Source: an uncultured Gammaproteobacteria bacterium (GTDB taxonomy: Bacteria > Pseudomonadota > Gammaproteobacteria > HK1). Taken from it: DNA of 64,000 bases. Where the stretch lies: the NCBI GenBank assembly GCA_947258715.1, contig CAMYJH010000011.1, positions 37,762 through 101,761 on the forward strand. Direction: 5' to 3'. The notes below the pieces were generated by a model that saw only the letters and a list, made by a program, of their open reading frames with translations, was not told where the DNA came from and did not search any database. Shown in pieces: positions 28,296 to 37,068 of the stretch. The position numbers and the translations under genes were made by a program. Each line of letters starts with the position of its first letter. Position 1 is the first letter of the stretch.

Positions 28296-29762
28296 TCACG
28301 AATACGGACAGTCCACGTCCCCCGTCTCCACATACACACTTTTGAGCTGGGTGTAGTGTTCGATGGCGGCATGGCTGTTCTCGCGTCCGATCCCCGACTG
28401 TTTGTAACCGCCAAAGGGGATCTCGATGGGGGTAATGTTGTAGTTGTTGATCCAGCAGATCCCGGCCTGCAGTTTCGCGACCACGCGATGAGCACGCGGA
28501 AGGTCGCGGGTAAACACGCCGGCGGCAAGCCCAAAGTCAGTGTCGTTGGCCCGGGCGACGACTTCGTCCTCGTTGTCAAAGGTGAGCACCGCCATCACCG
28601 GTCCGAAAATCTCTTCCTTGACGAACTTCATCTCATCGCGGCAGGCATCGAATACGGCGGGCTCGACGAAATTACCGCGCGCCAGCGCGGGATCGTCGGG
28701 CCGGCCACCGCCGCAAAGCAGCTGCGCCCCCGCGGCCTTGCCCGCTTCGATGTATTCCAGCACCTTTCGCATGTGCTGCTTCGAAATCAAGGCGCCCACG
28801 TGGGTCTCGGGATCCATGGGATCGCCAATGCGCAATTTTCGCGTGCGCGCGAGCAGCGCGTCGATAAATTGGTTGTGGATACGCTTTTCGATGAACACCC
28901 GGGTGCCGTTGGAGCAGATCTCGCCCTGGGTGTAAAAGTTCGCCATCATTGCCGCCGAAACCGCGTTGTCGATGTCGGAGTCGGCGAAAATAATCAGTGG
29001 AGACTTTCCGCCGAGTTCCAAGGTGACCTGCTTGAGGGTCTGGGCGGCATCCGCCATGACCCGCTTGCCGGTGCCCACCTCGCCGGTGAGCGACACCTTG
29101 GCGATCCCGGGATGCCGGCTCAAGAGCTGTCCCGCGCGCCCGTCTCCCTGAACCACGTTGAAGACGCCATTCGGGACCCCGGCCTCGGTGTAGATCTCGG
29201 CCAGCTTGGCAGCGCTCAGCGGGGTGAGTTCCGCCGGCTTGAAGATCATGGCGTTGCCGCAGGCGAGGGCCGGACCTGATTTCCAGCAGGCGATTTGAAG
29301 CGGATAGTTCCAGGCGCCAATTCCCGCGCACACCCCAAGCGGCTCGCGGCGTGTGTAGGCGAAGGCGCCGCCGAGATCGAAGTGCTGACCATGGATCCCG
29401 GCGGCGAGACCGGCGAAATACTCGATGCAGTCCGCGCCCGAAAGCACGTCCACCGCAACCGCTTCCTGGATCGGCTTGCCGCTGTCCAGAACTTCCAGCC
29501 GGGCCAGCTCGTCGTTGCGCTCGCGCAACAGCGCGGCGGCACGGTTGAGAACCCGGCCGCGCTCTGCCCCGCTCATGGCCGACCAGACCCGGAGGCCGCG
29601 GCGCGCGCTCTCAACCGCCAGTTCCACGTCCTCGAGCCCCGCCTGCTGGACCGTGCAGATAACGCCGCCGGTGGCCGGGTTGAGCGTTTCAAAGCTTTCC
29701 CCGCTTCGCGCTTCGACGTAGCCTCCGTCGATGTAAAGTTTCTGCTCGGGGAGCTCGCTCAT
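28296..29762 (-). CDS. betB: Betaine aldehyde dehydrogenase BetB
   Basis: A 488-residue NAD(P)-dependent aldehyde dehydrogenase, close to E. coli BetB throughout: [32 protein letters not shown], catalytic Glu in [10 protein letters not shown], catalytic Cys in [11 protein letters not shown], and [12 protein letters not shown] at the end. It oxidises betaine aldehyde to glycine betaine, an osmoprotectant or a step in choline use. No betA, betI or transporter is adjacent. It is divergent from the M24 protein with a 75-base shared promoter region. Confidence 0.92.
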   Translation of the reverse strand: MSELPEQKLYIDGGYVEARSGESFETLNPATGGVICTVQQAGLEDVELAVESARRGLRVWSAMSGAERGRVLNRAAALLRERNDELARLEVLDSGKPIQEAVAVDVLSGADCIEYFAGLAAGIHGQHFDLGGAFAYTRREPLGVCAGIGAWNYPLQIACWKSGPALACGNAMIFKPAELTPLSAAKLAEIYTEAGVPNGVFNVVQGDGRAGQLLSRHPGIAKVSLTGEVGTGKRVMADAAQTLKQVTLELGGKSPLIIFADSDIDNAVSAAMMANFYTQGEICSNGTRVFIEKRIHNQFIDALLARTRKLRIGDPMDPETHVGALISKQHMRKVLEYIEAGKAAGAQLLCGGGRPDDPALARGNFVEPAVFDACRDEMKFVKEEIFGPVMAVLTFDNEDEVVARANDTDFGLAAGVFTRDLPRAHRVVAKLQAGICWINNYNITPIEIPFGGYKQSGIGRENSHAAIEHYTQLKSVYVETGDVDCPYS

Positions 29763-29837
29763 ACGTCCTGGGCCTCCGAAGCCGACAATCCAAAACCGCT
29801 GCCAGGCATCATTTAATCACTAAAAGAGATCGAGTAC

Positions 29838-30989
29838 ATGAGCAACCTATTCCGGAAGCGCACGGCAAGACTTCATCAGCAACTCGAGGACCAAAACCTC
29901 GACCTGGCGCTGCTGGCCCACCCGGACACCGTCTATTACTTCACCGCCTACTGGGGCGATCTGGGCGTTGAGTTCGGCAGGCCCACCATCGCCGCGGTCA
30001 CCCGATCCGGCGAAGCCACCATCATCACCGCTGAGATGGAAACCGAGATGGCGCGGGCGCTCACCTGGGTCGACGACGTGCGCGGCTATTCCGACGGCGT
30101 CGGCGGCGAATGGCGAGATCTGCTGCTCGAAATCCTGAATAAGTCAAAGGGGCAAGTTGGCTTCGAGCGCTTTCGCTGTCCGCCGATGGTGACGGAATTC
30201 CTGCGCCAGCATCTGCACGCCCGCCGGCTCGTTGACCTCGGTCCGGCGCTGTCGTTGCTACGCATGGTCAAGTCGGCGCCAGAGCTTGGGCAGGTTCGCC
30301 AGGCAGGACAGGTCGCGGTCGCCATGGGAGACGCGGGCAAAAATGCCATTGCCGAGGGCGTGCCCGAGTACGAGGTGTGCCTCGCTTGCATGAATGCCGG
30401 CACCCGCAAGGCCGCCGAAATCATCAGCGCCGAGGACCCCGACTCTTTCATGACACCGGTAATTCATAACCTGCAGGTTCTGAATTCCGCTCATTTCACC
30501 AGCATGACCCACCGGCATCCCACGGTGCGACGGCTCAAACGGGGCGATCCCGTTTACATGTGCTTTTGCTGCATCGCCCACTTCAAGCAGCTGAAGCTCG
30601 GCTACGACCGGGAATACTTCGTAGGCGACGTCAGCGAGCGGCAGGCGCGCACGTACGAGGCCGCGGTGGAGGCGCAGCGCGCCGCCGTCAGCGCAATACG
30701 CCCGGGTGTCACCGCCGAAGAGGTTCACTTCGAGGCGCTCGAGGTGTATCGCAAACACGGATTCGACAACGCGTACCGCACCGGGCGCGCCATTGGCTAT
30801 TCCTCGCTGGAAAAGCCGGAACTCAAGGCGGGGGACAAAACCGTGCTCGAGCCGGGCATGGTGTTCGCCGTGGACGGCGGCATTACCTTGCCGGGGGAAT
30901 TCGGCGCCCGGGTTGGCGACACCATCATCGTCACCGAAGGGGGCGGCGAGTGCGTTACCGAATACCCGAGGGACTTGACCGTGGTATGA
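29838..30989 (+). CDS. M24 family creatinase-like protein (metal ligands lost)
   Basis: A 383-residue pita-bread fold protein: an N-terminal creatinase domain (about 1-135) and a C-terminal catalytic domain. In aminopeptidase P the metal ligands are Asp, Asp, His, Glu, Glu. Here the equivalent regions read CCIAHFKQLKLGYDREYFVG, GRAIGYSS, VDGGITLPG and ARVGDTIIV, so most ligands are replaced, as in creatinase. That points to a non-peptidase C-N hydrolase or an inactive relative. Its divergent partner BetB suggests methylated amine or betaine metabolism, which is inference. Confidence 0.78.
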   Translation: MSNLFRKRTARLHQQLEDQNLDLALLAHPDTVYYFTAYWGDLGVEFGRPTIAAVTRSGEATIITAEMETEMARALTWVDDVRGYSDGVGGEWRDLLLEILNKSKGQVGFERFRCPPMVTEFLRQHLHARRLVDLGPALSLLRMVKSAPELGQVRQAGQVAVAMGDAGKNAIAEGVPEYEVCLACMNAGTRKAAEIISAEDPDSFMTPVIHNLQVLNSAHFTSMTHRHPTVRRLKRGDPVYMCFCCIAHFKQLKLGYDREYFVGDVSERQARTYEAAVEAQRAAVSAIRPGVTAEEVHFEALEVYRKHGFDNAYRTGRAIGYSSLEKPELKAGDKTVLEPGMVFAVDGGITLPGEFGARVGDTIIVTEGGGECVTEYPRDLTVV

Positions 30990-31048
30990 ATTCGTCGAAC
31001 AGTCCGGGATCGAAATCACCCAACTCTGAATAAAATGCCGTAACACCC

Positions 31049-31255
31049 ATGAACATCAAACTTATCGTCGCTTACGCCATAGGCATTGTTGCCCTCATTT
31101 TCGTGGTTCAGAACCTGGAAACGGTGCAGGTGAATTTCTTGCTCTGGACGCTACAGATGCCGCGCGCTCTCATGTTGTTCTTCGTATTTCTCGCCGGTGC
31201 CGTTACCGCATGGCTCGTCGCGACCCTGAAGCGTAGCGAGCGGCGTCCGCACTGA
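31049..31255 (+). CDS. LapA-domain (DUF1049) small membrane protein
   Basis: A 68-residue inner-membrane protein with two hydrophobic segments and the family pattern VVQNLETVQVNFLLWTLQMP, followed by a basic tail (LKRSERRPH). LapA-type proteins in E. coli act with LapB in control of lipopolysaccharide synthesis. LapB is not adjacent, so the role here is by family only. Confidence 0.82.
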   Translation: MNIKLIVAYAIGIVALIFVVQNLETVQVNFLLWTLQMPRALMLFFVFLAGAVTAWLVATLKRSERRPH

Positions 31256-31688
31256 CGCCACCTCGCGCCGCAGCGCGACGACCTGCAGTTCCGCAGAAAC
31301 AACCAAGGTCGAATCCCGTGTTTCAGTTCACGGCAGCTGGACGGTTGATTCTCGGCCCATCCCTGTGATCGCCGGCTGCCGGCTGCTACGTCTCTGGCCG
31401 CAACACGCGTAGAGCGCCCGGCTAGCGCTGCCGGGACCCCCCACCTGGCGGTCTACGTCCGCCTGCTCCGTTTGCAACCGACGGCCGCGGCCCTGGCGCG
31501 AGCAACTTAATCAGCCTTCTACCTGGACGTCACCATCGCCGCGCTGCGAGCGTCTATGCAGTGCGACCTCGGTGACGGCGGGTGACAGATTCCCTGGTAA
31601 CCCTGGCGGGCATGTCTATTATTATTTTGGGCGTACGTTATTGGTGGAAATACGTGTCGGACAATTTCGCAGAACTAGGATTGAAATT
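31256..31688. other. Intergenic region, nothing recognised
   Basis: About 430 bases with no convincing gene, RNA or repeat. The plus-strand frame that begins at 31572 runs into the next gene, but its first 39 codons do not look like protein. Confidence 0.4.
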
Positions 31689-32258
31689 TTGAGTACCGGT
31701 GGGTCGACTGCCTTGTTAACGGTCTGCGTGCGTCCGGTGGTGGCGATCGCGGTACTGGTCGTCGGGGCCGGACTGCTGCTCATCGCGCTGGACGGCCTGT
31801 TCTTCAAGCTCGTACTTCCCGAGGACCTTCTTATCGTTTTCGAGGTCGCGCTCTGGGTTCTGCTTGTCGTTTCCGTCGTCACCTCCATCGTTGGTGTCAA
31901 GCAGCTCATTCGTCCCGCGCGTATATTCGAAGTGACCGGCGACGGGATCGTACAGTACATGCGTGCCGGCATTGCCCTTGAACGAGGTCAGCTCATTCCG
32001 TGGGAGCGCATGGAATCCATGGTGCTTACGGACGCCATCGGCTACCACGGAAAACGATCGCGGATCATTGTGATCGCGATAAAAGTTATTAGCGACGAGG
32101 ATTGGCCCAGAGAGCGGCTTTACAACTTTGATCAGGCCAGCGGACGCGTGTTTTTGGACGCCTTCTCCGGCAAGCCCGCGGGCAAACCGCTGCTGGAGCA
32201 GCTCGTCAAACTGAGAGCTTCAAACCAATCGCCCGTACAGGAAGCCGCAGCGGGCTAA
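31689..32258 (+). CDS. Membrane protein with PH-like C-terminal half, unknown function
   Basis: About 190 residues. Two hydrophobic segments (VAIAVLVVGAGLLLIALDGL and LIVFEVALWVLLVVSVVTSI) are followed by a soluble part with FEVTGDGIVQYMRAGIALER and LIPWERMESMVL. This order resembles bacterial PH-domain membrane proteins such as the STM3941 group. I prefer the TTG start at 31689, with AGGA about 9 bases upstream. A start at 31572 is the alternative. Confidence 0.6.
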   Translation: MSTGGSTALLTVCVRPVVAIAVLVVGAGLLLIALDGLFFKLVLPEDLLIVFEVALWVLLVVSVVTSIVGVKQLIRPARIFEVTGDGIVQYMRAGIALERGQLIPWERMESMVLTDAIGYHGKRSRIIVIAIKVISDEDWPRERLYNFDQASGRVFLDAFSGKPAGKPLLEQLVKLRASNQSPVQEAAAG

Positions 32259-32322
32259 TTAAGAGCCTTCCTGGCGAACCGCGGTTCATCCGATTGCCTG
32301 CCTTCGGTTTACGCGCCGAGAT

Positions 32323-32817
32323 TCAAACGAAAGCCATTACACGACGCGCTCGGGAGCATGGATTCCGTCCGGTCTTGAATTTCAGATCCGGCCGGCAAAG
32401 GACGTTGGCGAAGGCCCCCACGACCATGGCCGTGACGCCGGGGTAGATCGAATTCCAGGGCAGAAAATACAACGGCGGGAAGACCACGAAGGGCGACAGG
32501 AGTGCTACGTAATGGTGGCAGTTCAGCGGCTTGCATCTTTCCGAATCCCCGACTGCCGCCAGCCGGGCTCCTGGCAGCACGTTGTAAAACACCGCCCCAA
32601 CGACGCCGAAGCAGAAGCAGAAGATCAGGCTCTTGCTATCGAAATCCGTTTTCATCGCCAAATCGAATAGAGTCGGCGGCGTCCGGTACTCAGGTACTAA
32701 CAGCGGCTCGGTCAATCCAAAAGGCGCGGAAATACACTCGCCCATAGCATGGGACGCCGCTGAGACAGGAAACCGGATTACAGCGCCCACCAGGGGATCA
32801 AGAAGGCCAAAGCCCAC
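32323..32817 (-). CDS. Small membrane protein, unknown function
   Basis: Up to 164 residues with at least three hydrophobic stretches (SLIFCFCFGVVGAVFYNVLP, HYVALLSPFVVFPPLYFLPW, IYPGVTAMVVGAFANVL). Several Cys occur (FCFCF, CKPLNCHH, LCRPDL). The true start may be the internal Met at 32655 (MKTDFDSKSL). No family recognised and no adjacent operon partner. Confidence 0.5.
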   Translation of the reverse strand: MGFGLLDPLVGAVIRFPVSAASHAMGECISAPFGLTEPLLVPEYRTPPTLFDLAMKTDFDSKSLIFCFCFGVVGAVFYNVLPGARLAAVGDSERCKPLNCHHYVALLSPFVVFPPLYFLPWNSIYPGVTAMVVGAFANVLCRPDLKFKTGRNPCSRARRVMAFV

Positions 32818-32996
32818 ACGAACCAGACGTACTGCTCCTTCAAGCCAGCATTCCTCTGCGCTACCTGCTCATCTTACTGCCGCTCCTTTCTATGGCATGC
32901 CTCGCAACGATTTCTGCTCAGTCTTTCTTCACTCGCATTTCGATTGTAGACATGCAGCCGATCCAGATCGAATTCCTAGATGGCGCAAGATTATCG

Positions 32997-33815
32997 TCAG
33001 ATTTCGGGGCCTGTGCGCGGGCGCGCTTTCCGCCGCCTGATGGCGACGAGAATTAACGGCGCGCCGGTAAAGACGCCAAGTGCCAAGACCGCAACTAAGA
33101 CGCGCGTGGGATTAGAAGAGGTGATTTCGGTGCCGAAATGTGCGAGAGCAAAGCTCGCGGGAACAATTCCGAGCATCGTCGCCAGGGCGAACCGCCAGGC
33201 AGTGAGCGGCGTAAGGCCGGCCGCATAGCTTACGATGTCGAACGAGATGAACGGCACGAGCCGTGTGGCGAAAACAGTCCACATGAGCCCGGTTTGTGAG
33301 CCAAGCAGGTGTACCGAAGCGATACGGGTACCGAAACGTGCCATTAATGCTTCATAGCCGACAAAACGGGCGATTCCAAATGCCGTCAGTGCACCTATCT
33401 CAGCGCCCAGTGCGACGTAGAGGGTGCCCCATAGGTGACCGTAGGCCGCGCCGGCCGCCAGTGCGACCGGCGCGCTCGGAACCGGAGTCATCACGATAGC
33501 CATCGCTATGAGTGTAATGATGAGGAGAGGCCCGGCGGCCCCGACCGCCTCCACGCTTCGCCGAATGGCCATCGAGTCGGTGACCCGGATCCCTGAATAG
33601 ACGTGGAACACGAGAAACACACCCGTAACGACCAGGACTACTACCGCCGCTCGCAGCAATAGCTTTGTAATGGACGCTTGCGATCTCAAATTTTGGGAAA
33701 TGTTCAATTCACCAGAATTCACCCCTGGCCCGACCGCCCGATAGTCCAAACCATCACATTTGAAGCTCTGCCGCCCTCTAAGTTTTAGGCCCGCGGCTAA
33801 TTCACCGAGTTTCAA
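32997..33815 (-). CDS. TVP38/TMEM64 (DedA-like, VTT domain) membrane protein
   Basis: Up to 272 residues. A VTT domain is clear: TLIAMAIVMTPVPSAPVALA, AAGAAYGHLWGTLYVALGAE with an acidic residue in the re-entrant loop, FATRLVPFISFDIVSYAAGL and TMLGIVPASFALAHFG. Family members act in lipid scrambling or flipping. The first 45 residues are unlike the family, so the true start is probably nearer the first membrane segment (ITKLLLRAAVVVL). Confidence 0.84.
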   Translation of the reverse strand: MKLGELAAGLKLRGRQSFKCDGLDYRAVGPGVNSGELNISQNLRSQASITKLLLRAAVVVLVVTGVFLVFHVYSGIRVTDSMAIRRSVEAVGAAGPLLIITLIAMAIVMTPVPSAPVALAAGAAYGHLWGTLYVALGAEIGALTAFGIARFVGYEALMARFGTRIASVHLLGSQTGLMWTVFATRLVPFISFDIVSYAAGLTPLTAWRFALATMLGIVPASFALAHFGTEITSSNPTRVLVAVLALGVFTGAPLILVAIRRRKARPRTGPEI

Positions 33816-33839
33816 GTCGATGGATGGCGGAGAAGCTTT

Positions 33840-34901
33840 CTATCGTGCGGCCACCGCCATCTGATGTCCGATCCCGCCGATCTCCACCTCACCTTTTACC
33901 AGCAAAGTATTCTGGTCGACGACCCAGATCCGGTTTTCGGCGCGGCTGGAGACATAGATCTTGCCGCTGCCCCTCACCGTGGTTACATGATACGGCGCCG
34001 GAGCGAGTGCGAGCGTCCGGACGTTGCTGGTCGTGAGATCGATCGCGACAAGCTTGCCGTCGCCTTTGCTGCTCGCGAACAGCGTGCGGCCGTCATCCGA
34101 GATATCGATTCCATGGGGCACGCTGCCCACCTCAAAGGCGCGTGTCACTCGCCCTTCTCCCACGGGAATGACCGAAACGGTGCCGTCGGCGACGTTGTTG
34201 ACGTAGAGCGTGCCGCTGTCCTTGGAAAGCACCACATGCTCCGGCGAGCCGCCGGTGGCGATGTTTCGTATTACCTTCCAGGATCCCACCGCGACCTCGC
34301 TAACCGTATTGTCGCCCGCGTTGGAGACAAACAGGCTCCGTCCATCGGCGGAAAATACGGCGTAGTTCGGTGCAAGGCCGGTTGAAATAGTGCGGATGAC
34401 CGCAAACGCGTCAATCCCGATAACGCTGATGCCGCCCGCGCCCGGGTGGGTAGTGACCGCAAATCGCCCGTCGGGCGACACGGCCACGTGGTGCACCGCA
34501 CCGCGGACGGCGATGCGGCGGAAGACCTTTCTAGTGCCCGTATCGGCGACGGACACGTAGCTCGTTCCCACCAGAACCGGAACGGATGGCTGCGGCCTGG
34601 CGTGATGCTTCTCGTGCTCCGCCTCTGACACGCCCTCAGGACGAGGCAATGCGTCCTCCATTCCCGAAGGCAGTTCGCTGTAGGAGCCCGCCACCAGGTA
34701 ACGCCCATCCGGCGTGATGGCAAGACCGTGAGCGTTGCCAACGTCTTCCACCACGCCGGTGACGCGATCGATGGCCGCATCGATTACCTGCACCCGGTTC
34801 GCGTCTCCGAGCGGTATGTACACACTCGGCGCCGCGGATACCGGCGTCGCTACTCCCAGCGTTAATAGGGGGATCATTATTTCTACCAAGAATTTGTTCA
34901 T
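33840..34901 (-). CDS. YncE-like beta-propeller exported protein
   Basis: A 353-residue protein with a signal peptide (FLVEIMIPLLTLGVATPVSA) and repeated seven-bladed YVTN-type propeller motifs: GRYLVAGSYS, GRFAVTTHPGAGGISVIG, GRSLFVSNAGDNTVSEVA, SGTLYVNNVADGTVSVIP and GRTLFASSKGDGKLVAID. Such propellers occur next to c-type cytochromes and metal proteins. A His-rich insert (EAEHEKHHARPQ) is present near residue 95. I chose ATG 34901 since GAGG lies upstream. The cytochrome gene is just upstream on the same strand. Confidence 0.84.
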   Translation of the reverse strand: MNKFLVEIMIPLLTLGVATPVSAAPSVYIPLGDANRVQVIDAAIDRVTGVVEDVGNAHGLAITPDGRYLVAGSYSELPSGMEDALPRPEGVSEAEHEKHHARPQPSVPVLVGTSYVSVADTGTRKVFRRIAVRGAVHHVAVSPDGRFAVTTHPGAGGISVIGIDAFAVIRTISTGLAPNYAVFSADGRSLFVSNAGDNTVSEVAVGSWKVIRNIATGGSPEHVVLSKDSGTLYVNNVADGTVSVIPVGEGRVTRAFEVGSVPHGIDISDDGRTLFASSKGDGKLVAIDLTTSNVRTLALAPAPYHVTTVRGSGKIYVSSRAENRIWVVDQNTLLVKGEVEIGGIGHQMAVAAR

Positions 34902-34935
34902 CTTCGTCGACCTCAATTTCAATCGTAAAACGCTA

Positions 34936-35415
34936 TTAACTTCGCAGATACTCGAGCAGGTCCTGCCAGTCGGATTCGCTCATTGACCAGCGAGGCATAT
35001 TGTCGTCAAGGGGCATTCCCGCCGGGTCAATACCCCAGAAAACTGCTTGCCGCAGGCTTTCATCGGCGTACCGCTGATGCCCGCCGTGACCGTCCCCGTC
35101 GTCGTGGGTCTCAAACAGCGAGTCACGTGTAAGCGGCGGTGCTATCTTCCAGAATTGGGGCATCAACCGGCGACCTTGGCGATCCGACCCATGGCAAGCG
35201 GCACAGCCACCACCCATCATGCGCTGGTGAATGCCCCTTCCAGTGGAGGTGATCGTGCTGCCAGATTCGCTGGCTCCGGTGAGATAAATGCGTTCACCAT
35301 TGCTCGTGTAGCTCGCCGACCCCCCTTCCCCTCTCATGATCATGCCGGGGCCCATATCGCAACCCGCGACAAAAGCGGTTCCGAGCAAAACTGGCACGAG
35401 CCACTGATTTACCAT
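34936..35415 (-). CDS. Monoheme cytochrome c lipoprotein
   Basis: A 159-residue protein. The signal VPVLLGTAFVAGC ends in a lipobox, so it is probably lipid-anchored. One heme site, GGGCAACHGSD (CxxCH), and a candidate axial Met in GMPLDDNMPRWSMSESDW. Between them is an acidic, His-containing stretch (HDDGDGHGGHQR). The longer frame upstream in the same phase is antisense-like and was trimmed to the ATG at 35415. It lies between the propeller gene and DUF302, all on the minus strand. Confidence 0.85.
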   Translation of the reverse strand: MVNQWLVPVLLGTAFVAGCDMGPGMIMRGEGGSASYTSNGERIYLTGASESGSTITSTGRGIHQRMMGGGCAACHGSDRQGRRLMPQFWKIAPPLTRDSLFETHDDGDGHGGHQRYADESLRQAVFWGIDPAGMPLDDNMPRWSMSESDWQDLLEYLRS

Positions 35416-35429
35416 GACGGTCGGGCGCC

Positions 35430-35831
35430 TTATGCCGCGCTTCGGGCGGTGAGCACCGTGTACACGCGCTGCAAACGCTCGCGCACCTCGCGGGAGAGTT
35501 CGGCGACCGCCTCGTCGTCGGTGAGCGCGAGAACGGCTTCCGGATCCATGAAGGCAACCGTGATTGTTCCCTCCGCCTCCTCGCGCACGACGACGTTGCA
35601 GGGTAGCAGCAGGCCGATGTCGGGGTCGGCCTCGAGGGCCCGATGGGCAAGGGATGGATTGCACGCCCCCAATATTTTGTAAGGGCGCATTTCCACTCCA
35701 ATCTTTGATCGCAACGTCTGGTCCACGTCGATCTCGGTGAGAATGCCGAAGCCCTCGGCGGCTAGAGCCTCGGTCGATGCTGCAATGGCCTGGTCGAGGG
35801 TTCCGGGATAGGTCAGAGAAAAACCGTACAT
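35430..35831 (-). CDS. DUF302 domain protein
   Basis: A 133-residue protein. YGFSLTYPGTLDQAIAASTE, GFGILTEIDVDQTLRSKIG, YKILGACNPSLAHRALEADP and GLLLPCNVVVREE follow the DUF302 pattern. The domain is common beside copper or sulfur redox genes but has no settled function. I chose the ATG giving MYGFSL (35831), with GGAG upstream. Confidence 0.87.
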   Translation of the reverse strand: MYGFSLTYPGTLDQAIAASTEALAAEGFGILTEIDVDQTLRSKIGVEMRPYKILGACNPSLAHRALEADPDIGLLLPCNVVVREEAEGTITVAFMDPEAVLALTDDEAVAELSREVRERLQRVYTVLTARSAA

Positions 35832-35889
35832 TTTCGTTGCTCCGTTCAAAATAAGTTGCTGTCCGCTCCAATTCCCAAGTGGTACGCAT

Positions 35890-36573
35890 TCAGTTGTGCT
35901 TGTGCGCAGGCATACCGGTGTCGTCGTGAGGTTTCTCGTCCTTGTGCGGTGCCTTGCCGCTGTCGTCGTGACCGCCCTTCTCCATAGACCCGGTCTCCTC
36001 CATCATGCCGCCCATGCTGGCCGCTGCGCCATGACCATGAGTATGGCCGCTAGGCATCTCCCGGCGCATGAAGCGATGAGGGTGCCTCATGCTGAGAGAT
36101 TCCCTCGCATTCAGGGTCACCTCAACGAACTCGCTGCCGGTCGCGACGTGGCAAGAATTACAGGTGCTGATGGTCTGTTCGAGCGCTTTCTCAAACTTCT
36201 CATGATTCCCGTGCTCTATCGCCTCCTCCAGCGCGGCGTAGCTCGTCCCCATCATGGCCTGCATAAGCTGGCCCTTCTCCTTGTCGATTGTTGGAGATAG
36301 CGCAGTAATTCGTTTCATCTCCTCCAACTCGTGAGAGGCTACCGCCCAGTCGCTCGCTTCGCCGGCACGGTGCATGACATGAAATCTTTCCGCCAAATTC
36401 GGCATAAAGCTGGTGAAAGTCTGCTGCGCTTCCAGTGCCTTGACCCGTGCCTGAAGGGCCTCGATCTGAACCTTGAGCGCCTGAATCTCGGCCGCATCGC
36501 TGTCCGCAATCACCGCTCCCGGAACGACGGCGAGCACGACTGCAAACGGCATCGCTTTCAAATTTCCAGTCAT
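35890..36573 (-). CDS. Exported monoheme cytochrome with coiled coil and His-rich tail
   Basis: A 227-residue protein: signal peptide (about 1-23), a short coiled coil (about 27-50, EIQALKVQIEALQARVKALE), a helical body, one heme site STCNSCHVATGSEF near residue 140, and a C-terminal tail very rich in His, Gly, Met, Asp and Lys (residues about 170-227). The body plan is like a four-helix cytochrome c-prime. The His/Met tail suggests metal, perhaps copper, binding, in keeping with the CopA-type ATPase upstream. Confidence 0.75.
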   Translation of the reverse strand: MTGNLKAMPFAVVLAVVPGAVIADSDAAEIQALKVQIEALQARVKALEAQQTFTSFMPNLAERFHVMHRAGEASDWAVASHELEEMKRITALSPTIDKEKGQLMQAMMGTSYAALEEAIEHGNHEKFEKALEQTISTCNSCHVATGSEFVEVTLNARESLSMRHPHRFMRREMPSGHTHGHGAAASMGGMMEETGSMEKGGHDDSGKAPHKDEKPHDDTGMPAHKHN

Positions 36574-36809
36574 GAGATTCTCCTGTTAGAAATCAAATCG
36601 TAAATCAATAACCCGCTTGAACCGAATCGCGCCGATGGATCCCTACCGCCGTGCGGCAGCCAACCGTGAGCCGATCACCGCGGTTGCTTCTACGGATCCT
36701 TCTCAAACTCCGACTGGCACACGGGACAGCAGAGCGGGTAGTCCTAGCCTCTGTACGCGATCGCCATGTGCACGTTATTGTGGTTAATCCGTTTTCCACA
36801 CATCCGGTC

Positions 36810-37037
36810 CTAGTTCAACTCCTTTGTCGTCCGCCTTCTGCTTTTTGAGTTGTCGTGACCGTGACCGCTGTGCATGAACAGATGCATGAAAACGCAGCCG
36901 AGAATGAGCACCCACGGTAGCCATTGAATCACGTGAGCACGATGCTCAGTGATCAGGAAGTAGCCGGCGGCGAGAAGGAACACGGCGAGTGCCAAGTTCG
37001 TCTTTTTTTGCCACCATGGAATTGCATTCTTGCTCAT
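36810..37037 (-). CDS. DUF2933 small membrane protein
   Basis: A 75-residue protein with two membrane segments and the family ending MHLFMHSGHGHDNSKSRRR. DUF2933 proteins are regularly found with copper or heavy-metal resistance genes. It is 31 bases downstream of the P-type ATPase on the same strand, consistent with one operon. Start at MSKNAIPWW chosen over a GTG/ATG three codons upstream. Confidence 0.83.
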   Translation of the reverse strand: MSKNAIPWWQKKTNLALAVFLLAAGYFLITEHRAHVIQWLPWVLILGCVFMHLFMHSGHGHDNSKSRRRTTKELN

Positions 37038-37068
37038 GACTCTCACTCCTGGGACATCGCGGCCCGGT

